A stretch of DNA of 35,962 nucleotides from Terriglobia bacterium (GTDB lineage Bacteria; Acidobacteriota; Terriglobia; UBA7540). Shown here in pieces: positions 9,038-16,212 of the stretch. Made by a program: the position numbers and the translations under genes. Numbering within the stretch: position 1 is the stretch's first letter; every line of letters starts with the position of its first letter. The stretch lies in assembly GCA_030041095.1 (NCBI GenBank), contig JASHON010000117.1:1-35962 (forward strand), written 5' to 3'. Under the pieces are notes generated by a model. It searched no databases. It was not told the DNA's origin and saw only the letters and a list, made by a program, of their open reading frames with translations.

Positions 9038-9724
9038 TCAACGGCGGTAAAGACCCACCAACTCCGCTTTTCCCAGGATGTGCCCCTTCATGGCGCGCTC
9101 CACTTGTTCGCGCGTCGCTCCAGCATCAAGCTTCAGAAAAGAATCGACCGCATAAAGCGCAATGTGATAATGGTGCGCATCGCCCGGTGGAGGACACGGC
9201 CCGCCGTAGCCTACCTTTCCAAAGCCCGAAGTGCCCTGTAGCCCTCCGCCTTCAATCCTATTCCCCTGCGGCACGCCCTGCGCGAGGTTGCGAGTTGTCG
9301 CAGGTAAATTGTAAGCCAGCCAGTGAATGAACGTTCCTCCTGGCGCGTCCGGATCGTACATGATCAAAACGAAGCTCGCCGTTCCAGCGGGCGGATCGAG
9401 CCATCGCAATTCCGGCGAAACGTCTATCCCGCTGCAAGTATATTTGCTGGGAACGAACTGGCCGTCGCCAAAAGCTGAGGTCACCAGCCGGAATCGCGAA
9501 TGCGCGGCTGGCGCACTCGCCGCGCCAAGACGGCCGGCCGGCCACGCAACGGCCAGTACAATCGCCGTGGCCACCAGCATGCCGCTGGCCCGGTGTGAGA
9601 TTCGAAATCTTTTACCAGCAGACGCAAACGCGGGATGCACTATGACACCCATCACTTCGCCTCCCGGGCGCGCATCTCGTAATGCGGCTTCCTCGAGCAC
9701 GCGATAGACTTGATTGGGCTTCAT
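9038..9724 (-). CDS. YbhB/YbcL-type phosphatidylethanolamine-binding protein (PEBP)
   Basis: 228-residue member of the PEBP / Raf-kinase-inhibitor-like family. The family's ligand-binding motifs are plain: YTCSGIDVSPELRW, then MYDPDAPGGTFIHWLAYNLP, and near the end GPCPPPGDAHHYHIALYAVD. PEBPs bind small anionic ligands in a conserved pocket; the bacterial role is poorly known. A hydrophobic segment (about residues 49-68) precedes the domain, so the protein is secreted or membrane-anchored. It is itself preceded by about 45 polar residues, unusually long for a signal peptide n-region. The ATG at 9724 has GGAGG six bases upstream, which favours it over the open frame reaching 9787. The gene ends the core block just before tRNA-Glu. 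Confidence 0.88.
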   Translation of the reverse strand: MKPNQVYRVLEEAALRDARPGGEVMGVIVHPAFASAGKRFRISHRASGMLVATAIVLAVAWPAGRLGAASAPAAHSRFRLVTSAFGDGQFVPSKYTCSGIDVSPELRWLDPPAGTASFVLIMYDPDAPGGTFIHWLAYNLPATTRNLAQGVPQGNRIEGGGLQGTSGFGKVGYGGPCPPPGDAHHYHIALYAVDSFLKLDAGATREQVERAMKGHILGKAELVGLYRR

Positions 9725-9832
9725 GGGGCGCCTCCAACGGCGGACTTTCTTTGCGGCATCATAGCACGGATCGGAAACTCGAGGCATTCGCGCGAACTGG
9801 CTGGAAACTTGTGGCGCAGAGTTCCCCTGAAA

Positions 9833-9862
9833 TTGACAGCGAAAAAGGCGGACTGGTACGAT
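9833..9862 (+). promoter_or_regulatory. Promoter of tRNA-Glu
   Basis: Perfect TTGACA (9833-9838), an 18-base spacer and TACGAT (9857-9862), ending 20 bases before the tRNA 5' end. The arrangement is the same as in front of tRNA-Thr in this window. Confidence 0.65.
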
Positions 9863-9882
9863 ATCGAGAACTCAAAATTTCC

Positions 9883-9960
9883 GTCCCCGTCGTCTAGCCC
9901 GGCCTAGGACATCGCCCTTTCACGGCGGTAACACGGGTTCAAATCCCGTCGGGGACGCCA
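9883..9960 (+). tRNA. tRNA-Glu (anticodon TTC)
   Basis: Full cloverleaf: acceptor stem GTCCCCG / CGGGGAC, anticodon loop CTTTCAC giving TTC, T-arm with loop TTCAAAT closed by ACGGG/CCCGT, discriminator G and an encoded CCA at 9958-9960. Its 3' end abuts the stop codon of a recombinase remnant, which marks it as a likely integration site. Confidence 0.95.
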
Positions 9961-9961
9961 A

Positions 9962-10302
9962 TCACTTCCACAACTTACGCCGCTGAAGGATTTTTTCATA
10001 CGTCCGTTTCGTTCCAATGGCAGGGGTGCTTTGTTTTCCATCGTTCTTGTCGAGCAACATGTCCACAATCCGGCTCTGTGCCTTCCGCTTCAGGTCGGTT
10101 ACGGCCTGCGCGCAAAGGTTCATCGCCGGCAGACCTTTGGGTGCCGCAACGGCTCCTGCACTGTCTTGACATGTTCCCCATTGGCCTTGAGAAGCGTTGC
10201 AAAGGCGCTCCGGAATGTATGCCAGCTTGTCTGGCCAAGGGTGTCTCCAACGGCTCTGGCGATGGGGCTTGGGCACGAACTGCGGCATGCCAGGGGTACC
10301 AA
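9962..10302 (-). pseudogene. Tyrosine recombinase (integrase) C-terminal remnant at tRNA-Glu
   Basis: The last 110 or so codons of a phage-type integrase in two frames. The upstream frame (10302-10120) carries the box II region, SWHTFRSAFATLLKANG, followed by VKTVQEPLRHPK. It stops at 10120. The downstream frame, ending at 9962, continues with MNLCAQAVTDLKRKAQSRIV, the usual end of this integrase type. There the active-site tyrosine before AQAVT is replaced by cysteine. The N-terminal DNA-binding part and the first catalytic arginine are missing. The gene ran toward the tRNA, and its stop lies one base from the tRNA CCA, the normal position for an element integrated in a tRNA 3' end. The frameshift, truncation and lost nucleophile show it is inactive. 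Confidence 0.82.
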
Positions 10303-10305
10303 CAG

Positions 10306-10482
10306 TTATGACCTGTTTTCCCAAGCCTTTTGGACCTTGCCCCGCAATGGACCCCGAAGTGCTGCGTTGACGCGGGCTACATCAAGCTCCAGAAGCAGGG
10401 CAATCGTGCTTGCCTTGTACCCCGGCTTCTCATTCACAAAATCCAGAACCCTGTTGTCAAAGTCTGTCATCGTCGCCGCCAT
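10306..10482 (-). CDS. Small winged-helix-like protein (58 residues)
   Basis: A short open frame starting at the ATG at 10482, preceded by a G-rich stretch (GGCGGGGTG). The protein begins MAATMTDFDNRVLDFVNEKP. It has the pattern helix, GYKASTIALLLELD, then RVNAALRGPLRGKV, which looks like a three-helix winged HTH of the kind found at the N-terminus of larger bacterial proteins. It ends soon after that domain, so it may be a complete small regulator or the truncated front of a longer protein. It lies 15 bp downstream of the ATPase gene on the same strand and four bases before the integrase remnant. Function is unknown; DNA binding is inferred from the fold-like pattern only. Confidence 0.5.
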   Translation of the reverse strand: MAATMTDFDNRVLDFVNEKPGYKASTIALLLELDVARVNAALRGPLRGKVQKAWENRS

Positions 10483-10497
10483 CACTTACACCCCGCC

Positions 10498-11994
10498 TTA
10501 ATTGGAATCGCTGAACATGTCGGTGTCCCTGACGAGGTATATCCGTTCAGCAGGTTGGGCGGCGAGTTGCAAAAGCTCGGGAGAGAAGCCACCCAAGGCA
10601 AAAAGAATGTAAGCAGGTTTGTTTCGCCAGCGCGCCTCGGGCAGGCTGGCGACCTTCGCTTGGAGCACGCTGAGGTCGCTCAGTCGCGTCACGCTATCCG
10701 CACGCCACTTGCATTCTCCATACAGGAAGGCTCCGTGATTTAATTCTGCAACGAGATCGATTTCTGTGCGACCGTCCCGGCTCCAATATCCGGCCATCTG
10801 GCGAACGGTCAGACCGAGGCGCTGCTTTGCGTGCCGTTGGAGCCATTGGCCACAGATTTCCTCGAACACCGACCAACCCATATAGTCAGCGAGGCGAGGC
10901 GCTACGTGGGCAGCGTAGACAGCAGCGGGATCGGAGAATTGCAAATCGCTTGCCAACGGAGCGACAAAGCGATACCAGAAGGTCAGAAACGGGTCAGCCA
11001 CGCGATAAATGGCCCGGCGTTCAGACGGTTCGCCAAAAGGGAGTTCACGCCGAATCCAGCCTAAATCCAGCAATGTTCGCAGCGAAAATGATAGCGTGCC
11101 GCGTTCTGCGCCAATTGACTGTTGAATACCGTTGAATTTTGTTTCGCCGCCAGCAATCGCCGCGAGAATCGCATTGTAGGGAGCTGGATCTCGAATCTGC
11201 TCGCTGCTAAGCAGGAAGCGCACTTCGTTTTCAAGAATTGCACGCGGTTGCATCAGCAGTGTGACGATCTCCTCCGCTGACGGGCGCGATGTGTCCACCA
11301 AGGCATGATAGCGTGGCGTTCCGCCGAAGACCCCATACATGAGCAGCTTCTCTTTGACACCGTAATGTCGGCTGCCCTCATAGAAGCACGCCACGTCTTC
11401 GTAGTGGAGCGGGCCAATGTGGAAGATCCCGGCATTGAAGCGCCCGAACAAAGGCGCGCTTTCTTGCCCGAGCGTAGCCATCGCCGAAAGCTGCGATCCG
11501 CAAAGGACTACGAAGAGCGGAGAGTGAACACCTTCGCGGTCCCACCACGCTTGTAAGATGGAGGGCAGCTCAGGAGTCTGGGCAATCAGATAGGGAAATT
11601 CATCGAGGATCAGGGCGAAACGGCCCGCGCCCTTTTTTCGAAGCCGCGCCTGCTGCGAGGCGTGACGTAGGAGTGCATTCCAGGAAACAGCGAGCTCTTC
11701 GGCGTCGACGCCCTCGGCTGGGAGGGCTGCCACCAATTGGCGCGCAAGCGTGAGGCGTTGTGTAGCAGCGGTCGACTGCTCAGCCAGAAAGTAGCAGTGA
11801 GGCTTTTCCGGCTCGTTCCCTCCGGCGCCAACTGTGAGGTACCTCTGCAAGAGGAATGTCTTGCCTAATCTCCGACGACCGTAAAGGAGGAGCATCTGCC
11901 CACCGGCGCCATGGCGCTTCCAGGCGCGATCTAAGGCTGCCAGTTCGAGCGTCCGGTTATAAAAGGGATCGGGTTTGATCGTAGTGTTGGACAT
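10498..11994 (-). CDS. AAA ATPase with C-terminal DUF234-type nuclease-like domain
   Basis: 498-residue protein of the archaeal-type ATPase / DUF234 family, common in mobile and poorly characterised loci. Walker A is GRRRLGKT (residues 39-46), Walker B is FALILDEFPYL (Asp131-Glu132), and a sensor-like VVLCGSQLS follows at 162-170. A winged-helix-like stretch occupies about 270-330 (SLRTLLDLGWIRRELPFG). The C-terminal part (about 370-490) carries PD-(D/E)xK spacing: FEEICGQWL, then EIDLVAEL (Asp413), then YGECKW (Glu427, Lys429). All motifs look intact, so the gene is probably functional, unlike many of its neighbours. The start is the ATG at 11994. A 38-bp dyad sits 25 bp upstream and may be its operator. 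Biological role unknown; a toxin, defence or element-maintenance role is speculation. Confidence 0.85.
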   Translation of the reverse strand: MSNTTIKPDPFYNRTLELAALDRAWKRHGAGGQMLLLYGRRRLGKTFLLQRYLTVGAGGNEPEKPHCYFLAEQSTAATQRLTLARQLVAALPAEGVDAEELAVSWNALLRHASQQARLRKKGAGRFALILDEFPYLIAQTPELPSILQAWWDREGVHSPLFVVLCGSQLSAMATLGQESAPLFGRFNAGIFHIGPLHYEDVACFYEGSRHYGVKEKLLMYGVFGGTPRYHALVDTSRPSAEEIVTLLMQPRAILENEVRFLLSSEQIRDPAPYNAILAAIAGGETKFNGIQQSIGAERGTLSFSLRTLLDLGWIRRELPFGEPSERRAIYRVADPFLTFWYRFVAPLASDLQFSDPAAVYAAHVAPRLADYMGWSVFEEICGQWLQRHAKQRLGLTVRQMAGYWSRDGRTEIDLVAELNHGAFLYGECKWRADSVTRLSDLSVLQAKVASLPEARWRNKPAYILFALGGFSPELLQLAAQPAERIYLVRDTDMFSDSN

Positions 11995-12019
11995 GATGCC
12001 GGAGCTTAGATATTTTCGC

Positions 12020-12057
12020 AGTATGATTTGTCACGTTATACCGTGTCAAGTCATACT
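12020..12057. promoter_or_regulatory. 38-bp imperfect palindrome, putative operator of the ATPase gene
   Basis: Outer arms AGTATGA (12020-12026) and TCATACT (12051-12057) match perfectly. Inside them TTG/CAA and CACG/CGTG also pair, around a TATA-rich centre; about 16 of 19 positions per half-site are symmetric. It lies between the ATPase start (11994) and the ParA-like remnant, in front of the ATPase. The size and symmetry fit a repressor site, or a hairpin in the leader. Confidence 0.5.
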
Positions 12058-12093
12058 AAGACAAAATGTACCCGTGTGCAGATGACCCCTTTT

Positions 12094-12698
12094 CTATCGC
12101 TCATGGCCCGTCTCAACTCTCGCCTTCTCCCGACTACGCTGCGGTTTGGGATTGGCACCGGAAACGTCGCCGGCCTGAGACTCCTGGCTTGCCACGGGCG
12201 CAGCCATTGTTCGGGATGGCGCTGCCGTTGCCATAGGAGCCGCCTTCGGTAGCTCTGCGCACGCATGACAAGCAATGCCCTTTTGACTTCATCGACCGCT
12301 GTTTTACGGTCTGCGACTTGACCGAGTTGAGTTGCATGCTGCCGGAGAGGACTTTCGAGTTCGGCCAGGCGGAACTCCATTTGCAGAATCGCCGGAGTGA
12401 AGGCTTCACGGAATTTGCTGGCTTGCTTCGTCGAGCGCCAATACGTGAAATCCGCCAGTGTGCTCGTGGCGTTTTCGACGACAACTTACTCTACGCGATC
12501 TTGAAGTCGGTGTGCCCAGACCAGGAGGCTTTCGACACTGGCCGGGTCTGGCGTGACCACGCCCACCGCCGTGAATCGCACGTCGGTGGCCGCGACATCC
12601 TCATGCATCGAATCGTACCAGTCGGCGGAAACCTGGCCGGCGAAATGATTGGATACGGAACGAAGAGTTGTTCGGTAGCGCGTGCAAAGATAGATCAA
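12094..12698 (-). pseudogene. ParA/MinD-like ATPase C-terminal remnant with nonsense mutation
   Basis: One reading frame broken by a single in-frame TAA at 12486-12488. The upstream part (12698-12489, TTG start) reads on perfectly in frame into FTYWRSTKQASKFREAF and MEFRLAELESPL down to about 12250. There the frame shifts and a low-complexity tail runs to a TAG at 12094-12096. The pattern SLLVWAHRLQDRVE, VVVENATS, then an FREAF and FRLAELE segment resembles the C-terminal half of ParA-like P-loop proteins found on mobile elements. No Walker A motif is present, so the N-terminal half is missing. The family call is from memory of the pattern and is weak; the disruption itself is read directly from the sequence. 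Confidence 0.5.
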
Positions 12699-13771
12699 TC
12701 CTGGGGCAGCGCCATCCAGTGGTAGCGGATTTTGTAACGCTGTTTCAGGCCCCTAACATATGGATTTTGTTCCGGGTTCCACGATATTGGACAAACATGC
12801 TGAGCTTCCTGCTGTCGCATCCGCTTGCCGGTCACGATATTCAGCGCCTCATAATAGTGGCCCAAATGCTCCATGTTGCAGACAAATTCTCCCGTAAAAC
12901 GAACTACAAGGGGCTGAGTTGGCGTGTTCAGCCAGCCGACAAGGTTCCCTTTCCGGTACACTCCGATTCCACCGGCTGAATGGTTGTTTGCCACGTATTC
13001 CCCCATCGAAAATGGCTTCCCTTTTACAGTTCCTTGCCAACACCCTGTCATCAGGTAGACTGCCCGGCTTGCTGCTGGCGTGTGCAGAACCTTTCGAGGA
13101 AGTGTTTGAGGGCAGAGGGAAAGCCTTTCAAGTCGGGATGCACTTCCGGCAAAGTTGGGCGCTTCGGCGTCACGCATTGAAGTTGGCGGCGCCATCTCAG
13201 ACACAGTGCTGATCTTTCTTTTGAGGCCCAGAACATAGCCACCCCGTAGCTGTTCTGGTCCCCGATATGGGCAGAGCTCCTGGGCCGCTTGATCACTTTC
13301 GGGCCTTCCTGTCCTTATGTTAATTGCCTGATAGAAGGCGCCTGCCTGCTCCACCACACAGACCGATTCCCCAGTAAAACGAAAAACAGATAGGGTAGAT
13401 TGAGTTTCTAACCAACCGATAAGGGACTTGCCATGCTGAACCGCGAGCCCACCTCCCCCATGATCACTTGAATGATATAAGTCGAGGAAAAATTGCGATC
13501 CCTCCAAGACGCCCTCCCAGCAGCCCACCAAGACGAAATCCATGGGATATTTCTCGTCGGAAGGGAAAGGACTGCGTACGTCTGGAGGGATAGCCACCGG
13601 ACACGACGAGACTGGGCTGACAAGAGATGCCGTTCCCCAAAACGCCGGAACGGCACGCTTATCGCCTGGAAGGTTTTCCGAACGACCTGGAACCGTTCCG
13701 CCCGGAAGCAACAGCGCTGAAGTGGCAGTCAGTAGAGCAAGAACAAATAATTTCTGCATTGCGGCGCTCAT
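12695..13771 (-). CDS. Secreted protein with two diverged tandem repeats
   Basis: 358 residues with a Sec signal peptide (about 1-22, or starting at the second ATG, codon 5). The rest consists of two copies of a roughly 110-residue unit at about 77-186 and 237-346, offset by exactly 160 residues with no gap. Shared landmarks are VGCWEG / TGCWQG, the glycine-rich HGGGGLAV / SAGGIGVY, LIGWL / LVGWL, RFTGE in both, FYQAINIRTG / YYEALNIVTG and CP near the end of each. Cysteines at 84, 138 and 167 recur at 244, 298 and 327, suggesting conserved disulfides in the periplasm or outside the cell. I know no family for it. The last codons overlap the TTG start of the ParA-like remnant. It appears intact. 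Confidence 0.7.
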   Translation of the reverse strand: MSAAMQKLFVLALLTATSALLLPGGTVPGRSENLPGDKRAVPAFWGTASLVSPVSSCPVAIPPDVRSPFPSDEKYPMDFVLVGCWEGVLEGSQFFLDLYHSSDHGGGGLAVQHGKSLIGWLETQSTLSVFRFTGESVCVVEQAGAFYQAINIRTGRPESDQAAQELCPYRGPEQLRGGYVLGLKRKISTVSEMAPPTSMRDAEAPNFAGSASRLERLSLCPQTLPRKVLHTPAASRAVYLMTGCWQGTVKGKPFSMGEYVANNHSAGGIGVYRKGNLVGWLNTPTQPLVVRFTGEFVCNMEHLGHYYEALNIVTGKRMRQQEAQHVCPISWNPEQNPYVRGLKQRYKIRYHWMALPQD

Positions 13772-13933
13772 ACATCGCTAATACTGGAAAGTTCACCGCC
13801 CATCCGTCCTTACCCCATATTCTAGTTTGCACTGGGATCACCACACAAGCGTCAATCCTGCGTCGTTGGCCACATCTAAGTCGACTAATTTACCGTTGTA
13901 ACACTTCTCCGCATACTCTACTGTGGAACGGAT

Positions 13934-14719
13934 ATGCCTGCTCAGTCACACCGGTCCGATCCTCGCATCCTTGGGTGGCGAACGCTCGAACAAGATCACC
14001 GCTGTCTCGCTGAACTTTTGCGACCGGGATTTTCAGTGCTTGACGTTGGCTGCGGCACTGGCGCGATTACCGCAGGTATTGCACGAGCCGTGGAACCCGA
14101 GGGGCATGTGGTCGGCGTTGATCGGGACGAGGTGCTTCTTGATATGGCGCGGACAGAGCACGCCGAGATTGAGAACCTGCAATTTGAGCGTGGAGACGCG
14201 ACGGCTTTGAACTTTCGTGAGCGATTCGACATTGTGACTTCTGCGCGAGCACTGCAATGGATTGCTGAACCTGGTTTGGTGATCGAGAACATGAAGCATG
14301 CGGCCAAACGCGGCGGCATGGTCGTAGTTCTCGATTACAACCACACTCAAAACCAATGGGACCCCGAGCCTCCACCAGAATTCAAGGTGTGCTACGACGC
14401 ATTCCTCGCATGGCGGCAGGGAAACGGGTGGGATAACGAAATGGCGGACCATCTTCCTGGATTGTTTCGATCAGCAGGACTGGTCAGCGTGAGCAGCCGT
14501 GCACAAGATGAGGTTGTGAAGCGTGGCGAGCCGGAGTTTGCATGGCAAAGCTATTTGTGGAGCGGAACGCTTCAGCACGTGGCCAAGCAGCTTATAGCGG
14601 CTGGGTTCTGCACAGAGGCTCAGTTGGAAAAAGCGCTCGAAAAATACAATTCATGGGCCAAGACAAGCCTTGCCCGGCAGACTTTGGCAATGCGAGCAAC
14701 GATTGGAATCGTGCCATGA
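13934..14719 (+). CDS. Class I SAM-dependent methyltransferase
   Basis: 261 residues with a standard Rossmann-fold methyltransferase core. Motif I is VLDVGCGTGAITAGIA (about residues 36-51), followed by GHVVGVDRDEVLLDMA with the acidic residue that contacts the SAM ribose, then NLQFERGDATALNF and FDIVTSARALQWI. A strand VVVLDYN follows. The C-terminal 100 residues, rich in aromatic and charged residues, would form the substrate cap. The substrate cannot be told from sequence; the overall style matches the UbiE/Coq5-like group acting on small molecules. It stands alone on the + strand in the accessory region, with no operon partner and only a weak ribosome site before the ATG. Confidence 0.85.
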   Translation: MPAQSHRSDPRILGWRTLEQDHRCLAELLRPGFSVLDVGCGTGAITAGIARAVEPEGHVVGVDRDEVLLDMARTEHAEIENLQFERGDATALNFRERFDIVTSARALQWIAEPGLVIENMKHAAKRGGMVVVLDYNHTQNQWDPEPPPEFKVCYDAFLAWRQGNGWDNEMADHLPGLFRSAGLVSVSSRAQDEVVKRGEPEFAWQSYLWSGTLQHVAKQLIAAGFCTEAQLEKALEKYNSWAKTSLARQTLAMRATIGIVP

Positions 14720-14924
14720 CCAGCACCGTTGTGGCTTTTGACCTTCAGCGGCAGCTCCAAATTCCCGAATTTGAGTTCCTGGAAACCGTGTAATCAATCT
14801 ACGAATTCATCGAGTCGAAACCATTTCGCTCAGCCCGGTTACCGGCTCGTCGGTTATGGCGATGACGCCGCGCGAGTCCATTACCGGCTCATTCAAGGTT
14901 TCTGGTGACTTGGGGCAGCCGTTT

Positions 14925-15326
14925 CTAGCACCAAACCCTGGCGCGCATCAGGTCAAAATGGTGGTCATAGGTCCAAACCTCAAAACCCAGTCGCGAGGCC
15001 AAAACCGCGATGATTGCGTCAACCAGGGTGATGGGCTGGTCCGTGAATTTCAGTACGACGTTCGCTGCCTCGCGGTAATCTTCGCTCGTGGGATTTATCA
15101 ATGAAGCCCCGGAGAGAATTTCTCTTAGCCAGCTCGAAGCAGTTTCGGTGCCTAGCCGGTAGAGCACGAGCGTATAGGCTTCGAGAAGCGCTGGATACGC
15201 AACGACTACGTCACGGCGCTCGCGCGCGAGCCGCTTCAGTTCTCGCTGAGACTGCTGATGGTGGGCATCGTCAAGATCAACTGATGCATAAAGCGGTCCA
15301 GTGTCGGCCAGAACGGAACCTGTCAT
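14925..15326 (-). CDS. vapC: PIN-domain ribonuclease toxin (VapC-like)
   Basis: 133-residue PIN domain. The acidic residues that bind the metal ion for RNA cleavage are in place: Asp8 (VLADTGPLYA), Glu49 (ALLEAY), Asp103 (LVDAIIAVLA) and Asp121 (VWTYDHHF). VapC toxins cut tRNA or rRNA and are held inactive by the antitoxin made from the gene just upstream. Start and stop overlap the antitoxin gene by the four bases ATGA, the usual coupling in such pairs. The length and motif spacing suggest an intact toxin. It lies in the decayed island and could help retain it. Confidence 0.87.
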   Translation of the reverse strand: MTGSVLADTGPLYASVDLDDAHHQQSQRELKRLARERRDVVVAYPALLEAYTLVLYRLGTETASSWLREILSGASLINPTSEDYREAANVVLKFTDQPITLVDAIIAVLASRLGFEVWTYDHHFDLMRARVWC

Positions 15327-15559
15327 CGGGCCGCCAAGTAGCGGTCATGCGCCCGGCTTATGTCATGACGCCCACTGCCGCGCCGCGCTGGAGTGATGCG
15401 AAGGTGTCCGGGCGCTCGCAAATAGCCGCGCTCGGTGAGATAGACCCGCAGAGCCGTCTGGACGACGGCTGTCAGCGCTGGCGGCGCCTCTTGCGCCTGG
15501 ACATAGCGATCCACGGCCGCGGCGAGGTCATCGGGGATAGTGATCGTGGCCCGCTTCAT
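15323..15559 (-). CDS. vapB: Ribbon-helix-helix antitoxin (VapB/CopG-like)
   Basis: 78 residues. The N-terminus MKRATITIPDDLAAAVDRYV is a typical ribbon-helix-helix DNA-binding strand and first helix, followed by a second helix (TAVVQTALRVYLTERGY). The C-terminal third is basic and disordered-looking, the part expected to thread along the PIN toxin. Such antitoxins both neutralise the toxin and repress their own operon by binding dyads in the promoter. It is the first gene of the pair and overlaps the toxin start by ATGA. Confidence 0.82.
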   Translation of the reverse strand: MKRATITIPDDLAAAVDRYVQAQEAPPALTAVVQTALRVYLTERGYLRAPGHLRITPARRGSGRHDISRAHDRYLAAR

Positions 15560-15664
15560 ACCGGTAGTATAGCACCAGTTGGTGAAATTGGTGCGATGGT
15601 GCTGATGAAAATCCCGATCAGCGGAACGCTTACGAAGCCCTTTTGCAGGCTCTCGATGTGATAC

Positions 15665-16163
15665 ATGAATGTCGAATGTCCAAAATGCGGATCAATGGAA
15701 TTCAGGAGGCTCTCGCTGGTCCACGCCGAGGGGTTCTCTCAATGCTCGTTCGCGCGGCTGGGACCTTATTGTCGGCAGCAGCGGGGCCGAGTTGGGCTTC
15801 GGGAAGTTCGGAACCACGGGAGAGGTTCAGCCCCGGTTGTCGCAGAAGGTTTCGCCTCCGCGCAAGTGGTCCTACTGCAAAATCGTGTTCGGCGGGCTGA
15901 TCGGGCTTCTGGTTCTCGAATTCATCCTCGGGTGTTTAGATTCGTTCCTTCGCATCGGAGCGAACTTCAACCAGCAGTTCGCCTGGTTCGGCAACGTCTG
16001 GCTTGGGCTTGTCGCCTTCATTCTCTGTGTCACGTTCCGGCATAACGTCTGGACAGTACCGAAACGCCGCTGCCTCTGGGAGCGGTCCTTCGTGTGCCGT
16101 CGCTGCGGTCACGTAGTGGAGGGACATCCGCCGGGTGGCCGTGAATCCCCATCCCGAATTTAA
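15665..16163 (+). pseudogene. Frameshifted zinc-ribbon membrane protein
   Basis: Two frames together look like one protein. The first starts at the ATG at 15665, MNVECPKCGSMEFRRLSL, a zinc-ribbon half with Cys5 and Cys8. Near 15745-15755 the sense continues in the next frame with SRGWDLIVGSSGAELGFGKF. Two membrane segments follow (IVFGGLIGLLVLEFILG and WLGLVAFILCVTF) and a second CxxC in FVCRRCGHVVEG. Neither frame alone is sensible: the first loses all hydrophobic segments and the second loses the first CxxC. A one-base change in the organism or in the assembly would explain it. The intact protein would be a small two-pass membrane protein with paired CxxC motifs. Function unknown. Confidence 0.6.
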
Positions 16164-16212
16164 TTTAGATCAGTTCGTCGGCAGGGGTTTGTCATTAGGG
16201 AGTCACCAGAAT

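Noticed and set aside
9962-10324. The 120-codon open frame over the integrase remnant as a novel protein
   Set aside because: Its second half is the in-frame integrase end, but its first half is out of the integrase frame; the box II sense lies in another frame, so it is a frameshifted pseudogene.
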